Position numbers and translations under genes: made by a program. Below the pieces are notes generated by a model. The model searched no databases, had not been told where the DNA came from, and was given only the letters and a program-made list of their open reading frames with translations. This document shows, one piece after another, positions 27,116-36,001 of a DNA stretch of 64,000 bases (position 1 is the stretch's first letter; each line of letters starts with the position of its first letter). Origin of the DNA: Janthinobacterium lividum (GTDB lineage Bacteria; Pseudomonadota; Gammaproteobacteria; Burkholderiales; Burkholderiaceae_D); the NCBI RefSeq assembly GCF_034424625.1, contig NZ_CP139976.1, forward strand, positions 4,154,001-4,218,000. Reading direction: 5' to 3'.

Positions 27116-28873
27116 TTAAAGAATGACTGGGCGAACGAAAATGACAAAGTTCTCCCGCTGCATTTCTATCTTGCGGCTCCCACCCCAACCGATCGATGCA
27201 CCTTCCGCCAGTGACCGCTGATCCGTGGTCGTAACCAGGCGCGACAGGCCGGAAATCGCAATCACCTCACCTGGTTTCAATGCCACGGTGTATTGGTCGT
27301 TGACACTGCTGACCCGGGGTGTCTGTACCTTCTGAATAGTCAAACCGCTGCCAACGGTAACGTCAAACAGGCCGAGCAGATCCGACAAGGAAACACCGAA
27401 TTTCAACAGCACGGTGTTGTTGTCCAGGATTTGCGGAAGAGCGACATACTGGTCGCCTGTCGTGATCTTGTCGGTTTTCAAGCCAGGGGCGCCCACTCCA
27501 GTCGAGCTTGCCGGTCCCGGAGTCGTCTCAGCCAAGTAGCCTTCCGTGGACAAGCGGGATTTCTTCGCCCAGGTCCGATTCAGGGCCAATAGAGAAACCG
27601 GGCGATATTGCACGCTTGTGCCGTATTGCTTCAGCAGGTTCACGATCACGGACGAATTGCCGAAACGCGCACTGGTGTTCGAGTTGTTTCCATCACCAGT
27701 ATTCAGGATGTTCAGACCAATGCTGCCGCTTGTGGCGCCAGTCAGGGTGGATGGCGAGGTGATATTGGCACCGTAAATACCGGAGAGGGTATTAAACACA
27801 GCGGACCAGTTCAAGCCACGCTCGTCGTTGTCTGCCGTTCGCACGGAATAGATATCGAATTGGATCTGCGCCTGCCGGAGCATGGAAGTATTTTCCGATT
27901 TGAGGAAATCACGGACCTGACTCTGCATTTCACGCGACGTTTTCACGACCATGCGTCCAGAACCTTCAGAGCGGGTCACCGTTGAGCCAGGCACCGAGGA
28001 AATCATTTGCTTGACAGCCACCATGATTGAATTGACGGCATCGGCCTCTTTTTCACTTTCCTTCACTTCCAGCTGTGTCGATGCAGTTTGAGATGCGCCA
28101 GCGCCAGCAGTTCCACTGGAACCATTCGACGCCCCCCCGGTTGACATCGAATAATTGGTCTGGCCAGAAAAAGCCGCAACCTCATGGAATTCAGTGACGT
28201 ACTTCATGATCACCACCGTGTTGTCGCGAAATTCCCAGGCCAGGCCAAGGCGATCAGTCAAGTGATTCAGAAAGCCCACCAAGGTGCCGTTCCACTTCAT
28301 CTCCAGCGAATCAACAAGCACCTGCGGTGCCGCTGACTGAGGTGCAAAGGTATTTTGAATGAGCGGCAAAGGGCTTGGCGACAGCTGTCCAAGAGCTTGT
28401 GGATTAAATGGCGCAGGCGCGGCGCCACGTTGCACGCCCGCCTCGCCGTTGCGGGCCCACCCTTCCAGTGCATCCGGTTGTACGCGCACGGCAACGCCGG
28501 TCAACTCGGTCAATCGTGTGGCCACCGTGGTCAGCGATACAAAACGATTCTCCTTCTTGTCATTGAATTCGAGCCAGTACTTGGTTTTAAAAACCGACGG
28601 CAATTTGTCATCGTTTGTAACAGGAACCATTTGGGAACCCAGCCAAGCCTTTTTGGAGCGGCGCAGAACGGGCATGTTTGACTGCTCTGCGGCCAGCTTG
28701 TCCGCGTAATCGGATGATCCTCGCGTGGCGCCGCCGCCTTTGGGCGCAATGCCTCCCGTTCCCATCGAGGCTTTGTTAAGCGCGTTGCTGACATCATCGC
28801 TGGCGGCGCGCTGCAGTTGAGGCGACGTGCAGGCGGAAAGCAGGAATAGACCCAGCGGTATAATTTTCTTCAT
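27116..28873 (-). CDS. pilN: PilN-type secretin lipoprotein
   Basis: 585 residues. Lipobox FLLSACT (Cys15). N-domain with YWLEFNDKKENRFVSLTTVATRLTEL... and a secretin-type STN region (LVGFLNHLTDRLGLAWEFRD), then the C-terminal secretin barrel with the PGEVIAISGLS region and a terminal VIFVRPVIL. Outer-membrane pore for the thin pilus. The Gly/Ser-rich stretch near residues 250-265 is a usual flexible insert. Confidence 0.88.
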   Translation of the reverse strand: MKKIIPLGLFLLSACTSPQLQRAASDDVSNALNKASMGTGGIAPKGGGATRGSSDYADKLAAEQSNMPVLRRSKKAWLGSQMVPVTNDDKLPSVFKTKYWLEFNDKKENRFVSLTTVATRLTELTGVAVRVQPDALEGWARNGEAGVQRGAAPAPFNPQALGQLSPSPLPLIQNTFAPQSAAPQVLVDSLEMKWNGTLVGFLNHLTDRLGLAWEFRDNTVVIMKYVTEFHEVAAFSGQTNYSMSTGGASNGSSGTAGAGASQTASTQLEVKESEKEADAVNSIMVAVKQMISSVPGSTVTRSEGSGRMVVKTSREMQSQVRDFLKSENTSMLRQAQIQFDIYSVRTADNDERGLNWSAVFNTLSGIYGANITSPSTLTGATSGSIGLNILNTGDGNNSNTSARFGNSSVIVNLLKQYGTSVQYRPVSLLALNRTWAKKSRLSTEGYLAETTPGPASSTGVGAPGLKTDKITTGDQYVALPQILDNNTVLLKFGVSLSDLLGLFDVTVGSGLTIQKVQTPRVSSVNDQYTVALKPGEVIAISGLSRLVTTTDQRSLAEGASIGWGGSRKIEMQRENFVIFVRPVIL

Positions 28874-28891
28874 GATTTCAAATTTAAGGAG

Positions 28892-29617
28892 TTAGTCGGG
28901 GCACTCTTGCGACTGCTCGCCTTGGCGCGTAATGCGCACCAGTGGCGGAGAATTCGCGTACACGCAAGCCTCGAGCGGATACGCCCCATAGCGGATACCT
29001 GGGGTCATCAATGCCGCCTTCACGGCATCCTCAAAAGAACCAGTGAACGTTGACGTACTCTCGATAAGCAAATGCTTGTTCGCATCCCACTGGATGCGCC
29101 ACCCTGCGATTTTGGCCCACCGTTCGAAGGTATTTGCCAAACGAATGTCTTCCGGTCGAACATCCCATTGCTGGACGGGATCGCCTCGCCCTTGAACCGT
29201 CTCGTCATCGCTGAGATAAGCGACGCCGTCATTGCTGCTTCTGGCACCTTCAGCTTGCTTAAGTTTTAATTCCAGGCGCTCGATCTTGTTCACAATGTCA
29301 GCAGTGGCAGCATTGCGCGCTGACGGGCCAGCAGGCATGGCCTGGCGTTGGCCATGGATCAACGATGTCTGCCGTCCATTCAGCTGAATTTTGATTTCTC
29401 GCGGCACCCCTGGCATCACGTAGGAATCGCCATCGGCCGTTGCGCCACGCACAATCAAGCCGGGAATGGCGTCGATGTACGTATTCTTTCCATCACTGTA
29501 TGTCCGAACTTGTTGGCTCATCATCGCGTCCGCCAGGTAATATTGACTGTCGATGGCCGCCGCCGAGCTCGCGGCAAGCATTAACGCAACGAGGGAAATA
29601 GTTTTAAAAGAGTTCAT
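28892..29617 (-). CDS. pilL: PilL/TcpQ-domain protein with VirB9-like front domain
   Basis: 241 residues. Signal peptide about 1-22. The C-terminal half (WDVRPEDIRLANTFERWAKI ... GSFEDAVKAAL ... near residues 150-215) is the TcpQ/PilL secretin-associated domain. The front half (VRTYSDGKNTYIDAIPG, then MPGVPREIKIQLNGRQTSLI) resembles the beta-sandwich of VirB9 C-terminal domains. A coiled-coil stretch joins them. First gene of the pil block; 223 bases separate it from virB10, so a separate promoter is possible. Confidence 0.7.
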   Translation of the reverse strand: MNSFKTISLVALMLAASSAAAIDSQYYLADAMMSQQVRTYSDGKNTYIDAIPGLIVRGATADGDSYVMPGVPREIKIQLNGRQTSLIHGQRQAMPAGPSARNAATADIVNKIERLELKLKQAEGARSSNDGVAYLSDDETVQGRGDPVQQWDVRPEDIRLANTFERWAKIAGWRIQWDANKHLLIESTSTFTGSFEDAVKAALMTPGIRYGAYPLEACVYANSPPLVRITRQGEQSQECPD

Positions 29618-29702
29618 GGGGGTAGTAATGTCCTGGTGGATAGTCGATGCCTATATTCGATTTTGAGCCAGAGCGCATCATTTTCCTTGCCGAGATGCCC
29701 AT
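29604..29702 (-). CDS. Possible small ORF overlapping the pilL start
   Basis: 32 codons from an ATG at 29702, sequence rich in Pro/Tyr/His near its end (IDYPPGHYYPHELF); it ends a few codons inside pilL in another frame. The frame is open further upstream to about 29800. No ribosome site is clear. It could be a leader peptide for pilL translation or simply chance. Confidence 0.2.
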   Translation of the reverse strand: MGISARKMMRSGSKSNIGIDYPPGHYYPHELF

Positions 29703-29840
29703 CTTTATTGGCAGTTTTTGGCCCAAGCGAACGCGCGTGATCACAACAGAAGTCAGCGCCGAATGAAGTGCTGACCGGCGCAAATTGCACGCCTGATCAG
29801 CAACTTAGGAAAAGTCGCCTTGTGGCAGACTGTGCGATTT

Positions 29841-31235
29841 TTAATCGTGATAAGGCATGACCGCCATGTCTTGCGCGACCATGAACATGAATGGGCTGCC
29901 AAAAGAAGTGCTAAGCGTTGGCGACAGGCTCTTGTTTCTCGCCATCATCGTATTCAAGGCATCGTTCAGAGCCAGCCCTGCTACGGAGCCAGTCGTCACA
30001 TTGCCCCCGCCGTTTGAGGTTGTCGACACGGTATTCTGGCTACTAGGAAGCATGAGCGAGGTGGCCCCCAGAATGAAACTGGTCGAAAACATTTTCATGA
30101 AATGATTGTTCACGTCGGCCTTAATTCCACTTTGCCCGATCATGTTCGTCGCCGGCGCGCCGGCAAGGGAAATGTAACTACCATTGGGCAAGATTAATCG
30201 CGTCATGGCGAATAACAAGCTTTCTTGCCCGATCACTACTTCGCTGCTGTAGACGCCAATTAGCTTGCTTCCTTTCGGAATGAGGACAAAGCGTTGATGA
30301 ATACTGTCGTAGACATCTGATGTGACTCGGGCGACAATTTTGCCAGGCAAATCGCTATTCACGCCGGTCAATAAAACGGCACGAATGGCCGTTCCTTCCT
30401 GAATCAGCGTGTGCGTCGGTGCGGACTGCTGGTGGAGCAGTGGCGTGGGACCAGTTCCTGCGGCGGCCGATAGAAACTCCTCATTCCGGCCCTTGGCCCT
30501 GCTGGCAACCGGCGCCGGGTTTCCGGCTAATGCGCGTAAAGTCGCATCGGCTTGCGCCTGCGCAGCACTGTCGCGTTTACTATTGGTCGCGGCAATTTCG
30601 GCTTCCAGTTGCTGTAGCTGACTTACAGGCTGACCCGCGTTTGCAACATCAGTGGCGAGCTTGAATTGCCCGGACACTTCGATTGGTGCCGAGCGTATCT
30701 CCTGTTCCCGCTGTTGACGCCCAAGGGCAGCGGCTTGCGCCGCCTCCTGTGGACTCATTCCGGAAGTCGAATTAAATGCCGCCGGCAAGGGATATGCCAT
30801 ATTGGCAGGTTCGGCATAGTCGCGGGAAACACGCGTGTTCACGCTGGCTTGAGCCGCTCCCCGACTTTGTCCGGACGGATTGTTTTGAGCTGCAGCTTGC
30901 GCTGGCATCTGTGGCCCAGGCGCCTTGGATGCCTGATCCTTCAGGCTATCGAGCAAAGTATTTGTATTGTTGGCTTGAGTCGCCTGATTGACGACCACAT
31001 CAGGCTGGGCGGCTACTTTTTTTGCTGTCGCATGCTCGCCTGGCGCAAACATCCATACCAGGATGCCAATGATGGCGACTGGCATCAGGATCTTGCTGAT
31101 ACTGCTCAGCATATTCCTCGGTGGTTTTCCCTGATTGAGCTTATTGTTCTCCAGAACATGATTGGGAGCCCCGGATGGTGGAAAACCATCCCCTTCATCC
31201 AGTTCGGGGATATTGCTAAATGGGTCTTTCGCCAT
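29841..31235 (-). CDS. virB10: VirB10 channel protein
   Basis: 464 residues. Cytoplasmic N-terminus, one membrane segment at about 48-66 (ILMPVAIIGILVWMFAP), a long Ala/Gln/Pro-rich periplasmic linker, then the conserved C-terminal domain: LIQEGTAIRAVLLTGVNSDL, DVYDS...RFVLIPKGSKLIGVY, and RLILPNGSYISLAG. The end (SFGSPFMFMVAQDMAV) also fits. Spans both membranes and senses energy from the ATPases. Two bases after virB9. Confidence 0.92.
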   Translation of the reverse strand: MAKDPFSNIPELDEGDGFPPSGAPNHVLENNKLNQGKPPRNMLSSISKILMPVAIIGILVWMFAPGEHATAKKVAAQPDVVVNQATQANNTNTLLDSLKDQASKAPGPQMPAQAAAQNNPSGQSRGAAQASVNTRVSRDYAEPANMAYPLPAAFNSTSGMSPQEAAQAAALGRQQREQEIRSAPIEVSGQFKLATDVANAGQPVSQLQQLEAEIAATNSKRDSAAQAQADATLRALAGNPAPVASRAKGRNEEFLSAAAGTGPTPLLHQQSAPTHTLIQEGTAIRAVLLTGVNSDLPGKIVARVTSDVYDSIHQRFVLIPKGSKLIGVYSSEVVIGQESLLFAMTRLILPNGSYISLAGAPATNMIGQSGIKADVNNHFMKMFSTSFILGATSLMLPSSQNTVSTTSNGGGNVTTGSVAGLALNDALNTMMARNKSLSPTLSTSFGSPFMFMVAQDMAVMPYHD

Positions 31236-31237
31236 GA

Positions 31238-32074
31238 TTACCGCCAGAATGTGCTGTGATTCGGTTTGCGCTTGGATATTTTCACTTCTGCCTTGCCTAA
31301 TTTCAGAAGCAAATGTTGCGCGACTCTTTCGACGACGATCAATTCGCCCTTCACCTTGTAATTGATCAAAGAAGGACTCCCATCGTCCTCAATCAAAAAG
31401 ACTGCCGGACTATCCTGGCTGTTCGGCATCCTGAGGTAGGTGGCCTTTCCATCCGTGTAGGCAGCGGTCGGCTTGAAAGTGGCATCGCCGCTGATATCGA
31501 ACTCGAAGCTGAGTTCAGCTGGGCTTACATTCGCAGCCAAAACTTGCTCCCTCAGCCGGTCGTCTTCCGCGACGCGCACCGCTGCGGCGTTGTCTTGGCG
31601 AAGGCGAATTTCGGCAATCCGGTCGGGGTAGTCAAAACTCACTTTTTGATAAAGTTTTGATTCGCGCTTTCCGGAAATCAACTGAAATATGTACGAACGC
31701 TTGTTCGTGACGATCGTGAGCGAGGTTTCGATGCCTTCCCGATTCGGCTTGACATAGATGTTCCGAGGCCCACCCGAAACGCGCCACTGGATGGAATCTC
31801 CCGTCTTTGGCTCCTCCGTCAGGCCTTCATCCTCGCCCAGCTCAATAAAGGTGTGCCGGTTGGGCTGCGTAAACACCCGGAAAATGATATCGGGAGAATA
31901 GGTATAGCGGACGATTCGGTTTTCCATCGGTACGGGAATGGCCTCTGCCGCGGCGTCGATCAGCACTGGTTTTCGGGCTGTGATGGATTTTTGAACCGAT
32001 GCACTTTGCACGTGCGGCGTCATGAAAATAGCGGAAAGGAGCGCGACGCTCACAATGTGGGAGGAAAGTTTCAT
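31238..32074 (-). CDS. virB9: VirB9 outer-membrane-core protein
   Basis: 278 residues. Signal peptide about 1-24; N-terminal domain with IVRYTYSPDIIFRVFTQPN; C-terminal beta-sandwich with AYTDGKATYLRMP and VFLIEDDG...NYKVKGELIVVERV, the usual VirB9/TrbG layout. Forms the outer-membrane ring with VirB10 and VirB7. Start overlaps the virB8 stop as ATGA. Confidence 0.92.
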   Translation of the reverse strand: MKLSSHIVSVALLSAIFMTPHVQSASVQKSITARKPVLIDAAAEAIPVPMENRIVRYTYSPDIIFRVFTQPNRHTFIELGEDEGLTEEPKTGDSIQWRVSGGPRNIYVKPNREGIETSLTIVTNKRSYIFQLISGKRESKLYQKVSFDYPDRIAEIRLRQDNAAAVRVAEDDRLREQVLAANVSPAELSFEFDISGDATFKPTAAYTDGKATYLRMPNSQDSPAVFLIEDDGSPSLINYKVKGELIVVERVAQHLLLKLGKAEVKISKRKPNHSTFWR

Positions 32075-32763
32075 TTCGAGAGCGCTTCTTCGCTGATGTT
32101 AAAACTGGTAATGAACAGGCCAGCCGGATTGCGCATGAGCTGTTCCCGCGTGGTCGGCTTTACGCGCGTAAAGGTAATACTCATGGCATATGTCATTTCA
32201 GTAACCTGGTCATTGCTGCGCGTGATGGTCTTAAACCGCAGGAAAGCAACATCGTTTTCAATGAAATTGATCGACTTGTATTCGTAGGTGCGAGAGTAGT
32301 TTGCATTGTTTTTAAGCGCCAGAAACGGGTTGTCCTTGATGCGAAGCTCCTTCAGCTGGGCCTGTGCGGTACCAACGACCAGTTCGGACGCCTCGCGGGT
32401 CGTGCCATCGATAGTGGCGCGATTGACGTCATATACAGAGTTGGCCCAACGGTTGAGGAAGAATCCGATGGAATCCTTGTCCGGCGTCCAATTGCCGACT
32501 GCCACACCATCCGCCACCAAACGCCCGCCAGCTTCCTTGGTCACCTGGATGGTTTCTACAGACTTCATCGGGAATAGATAGTTGAAGAGCGCTCCCTGCA
32601 CTACCAATGCGACGGTCAGGCCACATGACACAAGAAACCAGCGATTTCGCTCAATAGTCGCGCGGGCGCCAGACTCAAAATGTTGTCGGGCAGTGTCGTC
32701 GGCAATCTGGCCTGGAGCGAAATCGGGAACCTTGCCCGCGAGGTTTTTTTGTTGTGGTTTCAT
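32071..32763 (-). CDS. virB8: VirB8 inner-membrane assembly factor
   Basis: 230 residues. Single membrane segment at about residues 43-62 (WFLVSCGLTVALVVQGALFN) and a periplasmic NTF2-like domain ending with VTEMTYAMSITFTRVKPTT and PAGLFITSFNISEE. Nucleation factor connecting inner-membrane complex and pilus. Follows the OmpA lipoprotein gene after 114 bases. Confidence 0.9.
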   Translation of the reverse strand: MKPQQKNLAGKVPDFAPGQIADDTARQHFESGARATIERNRWFLVSCGLTVALVVQGALFNYLFPMKSVETIQVTKEAGGRLVADGVAVGNWTPDKDSIGFFLNRWANSVYDVNRATIDGTTREASELVVGTAQAQLKELRIKDNPFLALKNNANYSRTYEYKSINFIENDVAFLRFKTITRSNDQVTEMTYAMSITFTRVKPTTREQLMRNPAGLFITSFNISEEALSK

Positions 32764-32877
32764 GTGTTGATTGTGAAGAGGAAGGGCAAAGGAAGAACGA
32801 CAAAACGACGCATTTTTCTGATCGGAATTTCAAAGGCAAGATACGCGTCGTGCAGGGGCAATAAAGATGGATAAAAA

Positions 32878-33750
32878 TCAGATAAACTGGACCTCTACCC
32901 TTCTATTCGCCAGTTTTCCCTCCAGCGTTGAGTTATCGGCGATGAATCCGCCGGCGGGCCTATACGACAACTGGATCTTCTCCGGGGAGATGCCGCCTTG
33001 TATCAAAAATGCCTGAGTGGATGCCGCCCGCCCTTTTGCCAATCTGGAGCTTGCCGCATTGGCCTGAACGCTATCCGTGTATCCGGTAATTAACACTCTG
33101 CTCGCCCCTTTTGCCTTGGCAAGAAACAGGGATTTAGTTTGTCGATTGGGGGAAAAAGACACGCTGTTATTCTTGAAGTTCACACTGTAGGATGTGATCT
33201 TGATTTCGGCTGAGATCGGCGCAAACCGCTCGGCCAATGCCGTCTCCGATGCAGAAATCGGTGCTGATGGCACGATACGATCTGACGCCAGTTGGCTCTT
33301 CAACCGCGTGAGCTCCGCCCGCATTGCCGCGATTTCTGCCTTGAGGCGCCGCGTGGCTTTGAACTCTTCACTATCTGGACTGCCTGCTGTGCCGATCGCC
33401 AATGCGGGCTTGGGTAATACCGGCTTTGGAACGGTATTTCGCCTTATCGCGATTTTTCCCCAGCTGCGGTCCAGGCTGAGTGTCGTATGAATTCCTTTTA
33501 CTACGGCACTTTGACCAACACGCGAATAGGTAATGGCACCTTGCGCCCCCATGAACACGGGTGCGCTTTCCTCAAAATTTCTGAGTTGTATGACGGTGTC
33601 CCCTTTTAATTCGAAGACCTGCACTATTTCATGCGCTTCGTCACCGTCCACAACGTACCCGAACTCAATCGCATCCTGAATTGGATTCGCCGTGCTGCAT
33701 GCCGACAAGCATGCAACCAGGGCGAATCGAGAAATCGTCTTTTTTGTCAT
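32878..33750 (-). CDS. OmpA-domain lipoprotein in the VirB7 position
   Basis: 290 residues. Lipobox ACLSACS (Cys18). A beta-rich domain at about 40-105 (GDTVIQLRNFEESAPVFMG, ITYSRVGQSAVVKG) resembles VirB9-type beta-sandwiches. A coiled coil follows at about 135-160. The C-terminal OmpA peptidoglycan-binding domain has VLITGYTDSVQANAASSRLA and ADNSTLEGKLANRRVEV. It replaces the short VirB7 lipoprotein between virB6 and virB8 and would anchor the outer core to peptidoglycan. A good GGAAG site precedes the ATG. Comparable ideas are known from larger systems such as Dot/Icm, where an OmpA-type lipoprotein is present. Confidence 0.75.
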   Translation of the reverse strand: MTKKTISRFALVACLSACSTANPIQDAIEFGYVVDGDEAHEIVQVFELKGDTVIQLRNFEESAPVFMGAQGAITYSRVGQSAVVKGIHTTLSLDRSWGKIAIRRNTVPKPVLPKPALAIGTAGSPDSEEFKATRRLKAEIAAMRAELTRLKSQLASDRIVPSAPISASETALAERFAPISAEIKITSYSVNFKNNSVSFSPNRQTKSLFLAKAKGASRVLITGYTDSVQANAASSRLAKGRAASTQAFLIQGGISPEKIQLSYRPAGGFIADNSTLEGKLANRRVEVQFI

Positions 33751-33809
33751 ACTGATCTTCCAGGGTTTCTGAAGGCCTGAGCAGATGAACGCTCCGGCCG
33801 GTAGCGCGG

Positions 33810-34937
33810 CTAAGAAGTTTTCTTGCCAGGCAAAATCTTTGCCATGGCAGCCTTGCGAATTTTTCCTGCCCCGCCGGAGACTGACTTGGCTGCATCCTTG
33901 GCCGTTTTTGCGCCATCCTTGACGGCCGCTCCCGCTGTTTTAGTCGCGCCAAATGAGCCAGGAACCAGTGCATTGGCAATTGCAGGCGTTTGCTGGATAA
34001 GCGAATTAATGCTCATCAGGGTTATGGTGGCAATCAACATTCCGATTGCTGTAGGCGTGGGACTTGCGACCACTTCGGCAAAGCCAAATTGCTCAAACAG
34101 CGTCGCGGCGATGGAAACACTGACACCCAGCACGCCAGTCAAAACGGCTGCCGCGACCAGGAAACCGAGCCATTTCGAGAAATATTCCCGTGTCCACGGA
34201 GTGACAATCCCCGCAATGAAGATCGGGCCAAACGCCACAGCAACAGCGGTAAGAAATGGGCCCATCAGCAGCAGGCCCATGATCTCTGCCAGGCCGACGA
34301 AGCATAAAAGAATAATTGCCAAAGCAAAAATAACTGTTATCAATGCATCAAAAATCGCGACCATGGTGTTGTCAAGATTGAAGAAGCTTGCAGTTTTCAG
34401 GACGGTAGCCGTGCTGTTGGAAATCGCAGAAGCGATCATTTTTAGGATACTGGAATACATATTGAAGACCGATGTAATGGCATCCCCGCCGATCATTCGT
34501 ATGAATTGAAGCGGTCCATCCGCCCCAGCGAAATCCTTTATGACCGTTGGATACTTGAGCAACAAGTAGGAGCAAAGGACCACAGGCAATCCAACATCGA
34601 ATATTACGGTGAGCATTGAACCATTTTTCCCGCTCAAGACTCCCATTGCCTCAATGATCATGTAAAGAACAGCCAGCGATCCGGCGATCGCCAATGCCCA
34701 CGGGATGGTCCTGAACGCGATTGTCAGACCTGCGTCAAACAGCGTTGTGGCAATAGGTCGGCGGGCATTTTCCTGGATATTTTTGACGCCATTATCGAGT
34801 TTATCAAAAAATGCACCAGGCGCCTTATTACCCTCCGCACTCGATGCGGCAGCCGCCGAGGATGCAACAACTGCACACATAACAAGAAGCATTGCGAGAA
34901 AGATGGATTTTATTTTGTTGTATTTTTTCATTTCCAT
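33810..34937 (-). CDS. virB6: VirB6/TrbL polytopic membrane protein
   Basis: 375 residues. Signal-like N-terminus (IFLAMLLVMCAVVASSAAAA) and at least five further membrane segments at about 75-95, 105-130, 185-215 (FALAIILLCFVGLAEIMGLL), 215-240 and 250-275, with the conserved Trp/Tyr of the inter-segment region (IVTPWTREYFSKWLGF). The Lys/Ala-rich tail is cytoplasmic. Inner-membrane channel component. Confidence 0.85.
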   Translation of the reverse strand: MEMKKYNKIKSIFLAMLLVMCAVVASSAAAASSAEGNKAPGAFFDKLDNGVKNIQENARRPIATTLFDAGLTIAFRTIPWALAIAGSLAVLYMIIEAMGVLSGKNGSMLTVIFDVGLPVVLCSYLLLKYPTVIKDFAGADGPLQFIRMIGGDAITSVFNMYSSILKMIASAISNSTATVLKTASFFNLDNTMVAIFDALITVIFALAIILLCFVGLAEIMGLLLMGPFLTAVAVAFGPIFIAGIVTPWTREYFSKWLGFLVAAAVLTGVLGVSVSIAATLFEQFGFAEVVASPTPTAIGMLIATITLMSINSLIQQTPAIANALVPGSFGATKTAGAAVKDGAKTAKDAAKSVSGGAGKIRKAAMAKILPGKKTS

Positions 34938-35238
34938 TTACATATTTGAAAATCTTAGAGGTTGATTTACATAATTTTCCAGTCAACCGCCTGAATCAAT
35001 TATGTGAAATTCTTACTAGAATATCTTTGAAAAACCAGAGAGGCAAAACATGGCGGTCAAAAAAAGAGTCTTGACGCGGCATAGCCATGCATGTGCTTAT
35101 CTGACGGGAGTGGCAGACTATTTCATGTTGTCATGTATCGTTATCACCTGCCAATAAATAAGCTACTCCACGAAAATCTTGTACCCCCATGACCATCTTC
35201 GCCCTGCGTACATTTCTATACGCAGGTTAAATCGTCCA
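34938..35238 (-). other. virB5-virB6 intergenic region with a stem-loop
   Basis: 301 bases, AT-rich. Directly after the virB5 stop is a perfect stem CCTGCGTA / TACGCAGG (35203-35226), without a T-run, which may protect or attenuate the upstream transcript. No small gene with a ribosome site is seen on either strand. Confidence 0.45.
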
Positions 35239-35973
35239 CTACGGGCGATCGTATTTTGCAGCCTCATCCAGCAGTTTTTGCTGATATTCACTCATTACCT
35301 TTTGCCCTGCTTTTCGGGCGGCATCATCAAGATGAACGTCGATTTGCTTAGAGTCTCCCTGCATCTTCAATGTCGCCACCATCAGCTGATTTTGTCCTAC
35401 CATCATGTCAATTGCGGCACCAACGCTTTGGATGGCCGCAGTCTGCCCCGTCGACTTCTCGAGCTCTTTCACGATAACTTGACGCCGTGTCGCAATTTGA
35501 GTCAATGATTTATTAAGCAATTCGTATTGTGCAGCCAATGATTGGGCTTGATTACCCAGAATGGTCGAACGAGAGGTCAAGAATCTTTTCCAGCTGAAAT
35601 CCGAAGAACCGAACTCAGCCTTTACATTCTGCGAGAGTTGTTTACTTTGATTCATTACCACCACCAACTGGTCGCCAGCTCTTTTGAGGTCCCGGTACAA
35701 CGCCAATTCATTCTCGACGCCTGCCAATTTCGCGAGCCCATCGACAGACGCCAAGGATCTGGCCAAAGCAATTGTTTGTTGAATCTGCTTAATATACGAG
35801 GCAGCGGTGCTAACCTCTGTTTTAACAGCCGCGATGGCAGTCGATGTATTTTGGATGAGGTTAGTTGGATCAATCACGATATCACCTACGCCAAAGATGG
35901 CGTTCGCTGGCGCGGTCAGAAAGGCCAACAAAAAGGATGAGATCACGACGAAAAATTTGAACTTGGATTTCAT
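35239..35973 (-). CDS. virB5: VirB5/TrbJ minor pilin
   Basis: 244 residues. Signal peptide about 1-24 (FVVISSFLLAFLTAPANA), then the TrbJ-type opening VIDPTNLIQNTSTAI and a long helical protein (ASYIKQIQQTIALARS), the family's helical bundle. Pilus-tip/adhesion component of the secretion system. 28 bases after virB4. Confidence 0.85.
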   Translation of the reverse strand: MKSKFKFFVVISSFLLAFLTAPANAIFGVGDIVIDPTNLIQNTSTAIAAVKTEVSTAASYIKQIQQTIALARSLASVDGLAKLAGVENELALYRDLKRAGDQLVVVMNQSKQLSQNVKAEFGSSDFSWKRFLTSRSTILGNQAQSLAAQYELLNKSLTQIATRRQVIVKELEKSTGQTAAIQSVGAAIDMMVGQNQLMVATLKMQGDSKQIDVHLDDAARKAGQKVMSEYQQKLLDEAAKYDRP

Positions 35974-36001
35974 ATGATTTCCCGGGTTAATTGAATTGCA
36001 C

